Assembly (NCBI GenBank): GCA_916048095.2
Contig: OU696596.1
Coordinates: 496,001 to 560,000, forward strand
DNA: 64,000 nucleotides
Reading direction: 5' to 3'
Source of the DNA: Sacculina carcini
Taxonomy: Eukaryota > Arthropoda > Thecostraca > Sacculinidae
Shown here: piece by piece, positions 62,601 to 64,000 of the stretch
How positions within the stretch are numbered: position 1 is the stretch's first letter
Layout: every line of letters starts with the position of its first letter
Translations under genes and position numbers: made by a program
Notes under the pieces: model-generated
The model's database searches: none
Seen by the model: only the letters and a program-made list of their open reading frames with translations
Told to the model about the DNA's origin: nothing

Positions 62601-62813
62601 CCTAAGTGTGCCCTAAGTGTTAACTAAGTGTTACCTGAGTGTGCCCTAAGTGTTACCTAAGTGTACCCTAAGTGTTACCTAAGAGTTACCTAAGTGTTAC
62701 ATAAGTGTTACCTAAGTGTGCCCTAAGTGTTACCTAAGTGTTACCTAAGTGTTACCTAAGTGTTACCTAAGTGTGCCCTAAGTGTTACCTAAGTGTGCCC
62801 TAAATGTTACCCA
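49251..62813 (+). repeat. AATGTTACCCA variant, 10 copies, right end only
   Basis: The monomer AATGTTACCCA starts at 49251, 50560, 55081, 56390, 56676, 57831, 60053, 61362, 61648 and 62803, and I saw it nowhere left of 49 kb. The last four are the first-copy sites 55081, 56390, 56676 and 57831 shifted by 4972. AGTGTTACCTG, the other common marker of this region, also occurs twice further left (near 7.06 and 10.1 kb). The variant marks the part of the array amplified most recently and locally. Confidence 0.85.
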
Positions 62814-64000
62814 AGTGTTACCTAAGTGTGCCCTAAGTGTTACCTAAGTGTGCCCTAAGTGTTACCTAAGTGTGTCCTAACTGTTACCTAAGTGTGCCCT
62901 AACTGTTACCTAAGTGTGCCCTAAGTTTTACCTAAGTGTGCCCTAAGTGTTACCTAAGTGTGCCCTAAGTGTTACCTAAGTGTGCCCTAAGTGTTACCTA
63001 AGTGTGCCCTAAGTGTTACCTAAGTGTGCCCTAAGTGTTACCTAAGTGTGCCCTAAGTGTTACCTAAGTGTGCCCTAAGTGTTACCTAAGTGTGCCCTAA
63101 GTGTTACCTAAGTGTGCTTTAAGTGTTACCTAAGTGTGCCCTAAGTGTTACCTAAGTGTGCCCTAAGTGTTACCTAAGTGTACCCTAAGTGTTACCCAAG
63201 TGTGGCCTAAGTGTTACCTAAGTGTGCCCCAAGTGTTACCTAAGTGTGCCCTAAGTGTTAACTAAGTGTTACCTAAGTGTGCCCTAAGTGTTACCTAAGT
63301 GTACCATAAGTGTTACCTAAGTGTTACCTAAGTGTTACCTAAGTGTTACCTAAGTGTTACCTAAGTGTTACATATGTGTTACCTAAGTGTGCCCTAAGTG
63401 TTACCTAAGTGTGCGCTAAGTGTTACCTAAGTGTTACCTAAGTGTGCCCTAAGTGTTACCTAAGTGTGCCCTAAGTGTTACCTAAGTGTGCCCTAAGTGT
63501 TACCTAAGTGTGCCCTAAGTGTTACCCAAGTGTGCCCTAAGTGTTACCTAAGTGTGCCCCAAGTGTTACCTAAGTGTGCCCCAAGTGTTACCTAAGTGTG
63601 CCCTAAGTCTTAACTAAGTGTTACCTAAATGTGCCCTAAGTGTTACCTAAGTGTGCCCTAAGTGTTACCTAAGTGTTACCTAAGTGTTACCTAAGTGTTA
63701 CCTAAGTGTGCCCTAAGTGTTACCTAAGTGTTACCTAAGTGTTACCTAAGTGTTACCTAAGTGTTACCTAAGAGTTACCTAAGTGTTACATATGTGTTAC
63801 CTAAGTGTGCCCTAAGTGTTACCTAAGTGTGCGCTAAGTGTTACCTAAGTGTTACCTAAGTGTGCCCTAAGTGTTACCTAAGTGTGCCCTAACTGTTACC
63901 TAAGTGTGCCCTAACTGTTACCTAAGTGTGCCCTAAGTGTTACCTAAGTGTGCCCTAAGTGTTACCTAAGTGTACCCTTAGTGTTACCTAAGTGTTACCT
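54529..64000 (+). repeat. Very recent tandem duplication, period 4972 bp
   Basis: 54529-59500 is followed by a second copy starting at 59501 that is cut by the window edge. I compared all 4,500 visible bases (54529-59028 against 59501-64000). The copies differ at 5 positions: 60591, the adjacent pair 62753-62754, 63355 and 63725 (second-copy coordinates). There is no length difference. The period is 452 monomers. The two adjacent differences turn a B monomer into an A monomer in one step. The matching is still perfect at the right edge, so the duplication extends beyond the window. Confidence 0.93.

Larger units (their letters stand above)
510..63794 (+). repeat. CATATG landmark, 26 copies in the array
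   Basis: The monomer pair AGTGTTACATA then TGTGTTACCTA creates CATATG, which the common monomers do not contain. Starts: 510, 1027, 2321, 7740, 10772, 11967, 13320, 14035, 14849, 16730, 17544, 20481, 29911, 31194, 32708, 35432, 36946, 39692, 40887, 42240, 45441, 51260, 58399, 58817, 63371, 63789. AGAGTTACCTA lies immediately upstream in most copies. In 24 of the 26 the fourth monomer after TGTGTTACCTA's predecessor set carries GCGC, with its CpG 43 bp after the C of CATATG; the copies at 1027 and 42240 lack it. The sites are useful landmarks for block boundaries. No function is implied. Confidence 0.88.
1..64000 (+). repeat. 11-bp satellite DNA array (A/B monomers), fills the window
   Basis: The whole window is a head-to-tail tandem array of an 11-bp monomer. 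The two main forms are AGTGTTACCTA (A) and AGTGTGCCCTA (B); they differ only at positions 6-7 (TA versus GC). A is 36% GC and B 55%, so an A-B dimer is about 45% GC. The register holds from base 1 to the right edge: 5,822 monomers end at 63990 once 13 seven-base monomers are allowed for. No segment reads in the opposite orientation and no unrelated sequence interrupts the array. Recurring variants include AGTGTTAACTA, AGTGTTACCCA, AGTGTGCCCCA, AGTGTACCCTT, AGTGTACCATA, AGTGTGGCCTA, AGAGTTACCTA, ACTGTTACCTA, AGTATTACCTA, AGTGTTACTTA and ATTGTGCCCTA. TAA spans nearly every monomer junction and TAG lies in nearly every monomer on the minus strand. Since 11 is not a multiple of 3, all six frames close at short intervals, so it has no coding capacity. 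Heterochromatic eukaryotic satellite is the likely identity; the species and chromosome are unknown. Confidence 0.97.

Noticed and set aside
510-63794. CATATG sites as regulatory elements
   Set aside because: Their recurrence is fully explained by co-amplification of one variant monomer pair with its block; nothing around them resembles a promoter or protein-binding cluster.
1-64000. Protein-coding genes or a repeat-rich protein (11 bp x 3 = 33 bp, 11 codons)
   Set aside because: TAA spans nearly every monomer junction on the plus strand and TAG lies in nearly every monomer on the minus strand. The 11-bp step rotates them through all frames, so no frame stays open for a useful length. ATG appears only in rare variants.
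1-64000. CRISPR array
   Set aside because: There are no unique spacers between repeats; monomers abut directly and the would-be spacers are themselves monomers.
1-64000. True telomere
   Set aside because: TTAGGG is present on the minus strand but always followed by CACAC, never in tandem hexamers. The array has kilobase segmental structure and runs off both window edges.
1-64000. G-quadruplex-forming array on the minus strand
   Set aside because: GGG tracts come from B monomers and are about 19 bases apart in A-B alternation, too far for a standard quadruplex. A monomers give only GG.
1-64000. Plasmid or phage iterons, bacterial origin
   Set aside because: The monomer length would fit an iteron, but thousands of copies over 64 kb with no replication gene are not compatible with a bacterial replicon.
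1-64000. CENP-B box or other known centromere protein site
   Set aside because: No 17-bp box of that type can be formed from these monomers, and the array nearly lacks the CpG that the box needs.
1-64000. Transcription-factor sink for NK-2 homeodomain (AAGTG core) or T-box proteins
   Set aside because: AAGTG occurs at almost every junction, but short cores match by chance in any 11-bp repeat, and the flanking base preferred by NK-2 proteins is absent from the common monomers.
1-64000. Pure assembly artefact
   Set aside because: The many different block periods, private substitutions and ordered variants look biological. Only the near-identical 4972-bp duplication at the right end remains open to that doubt.

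Overview
The window is one uninterrupted satellite DNA array. From base 1 to base 64000 it consists of an 11-bp tandem repeat in a single orientation. Two monomers dominate: AGTGTTACCTA (type A) and AGTGTGCCCTA (type B). They often alternate, giving a 22-bp A-B dimer, and are broken up by short runs of A and by a few dozen recurring point-variant monomers. I see no gene, RNA gene, transposon, promoter or unique-sequence island on either strand. Type A and B monomers place stop codons in all six frames at very short intervals. Both window edges lie inside the array, so its true length and flanks are unknown.

A homogeneous array this long, with nested segmental duplications and no coding DNA, points to eukaryotic constitutive heterochromatin (pericentromeric, subtelomeric, or a sex or B chromosome). 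The species cannot be named from the sequence. The minus strand carries TTAGGG once in every B monomer, so the family is telomere-like in part, but it is not a telomere array.

The register is very strict. Counting from base 1, 5,822 monomers end at base 63990, followed by 10 bases of the next. All but 13 monomers are 11 bp long in the net count. The 13 exceptions are copies of the same 7-bp monomer (AGTGTTA) in the same flanking context, so one 4-bp deletion has been copied 13 times.

There is no single fixed higher-order period. The array is a patchwork of overlapping tandem segmental duplications, each a whole number of monomers apart after allowing for the 7-bp copies. The main ones are: 5.3-11.5 kb (period 3032); 13.7-19.1 kb (2695-2706); 16.9-22.6 kb (2937-2915); a smaller pair at 24.0-26.2 kb (1243); 30.15-38.46 kb (4348-4238); 41.16-47.60 kb (3212-3201); 45.0-56.6 kb (5819-5852); and 54.5-64.0 kb (4972). 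The last is the freshest: 4,500 compared bases differ at 5 positions. Successive duplications share material with their neighbours, and blocks near 10.5-13.3 kb and 20.5-21.9 kb recur near 39.4-42.3 kb and 45.4-46.8 kb.

Recurring variants act as landmarks. They include 26 CATATG sites, 24 of which have a GCGC variant at a fixed distance; these hold nearly all the CpG in the window. The 7-bp monomer is found only left of 41 kb. The AATGTTACCCA monomer is found only right of 49 kb. All block boundaries were read by eye from landmark spacing, and those given to the base are good to roughly one to a few monomers.
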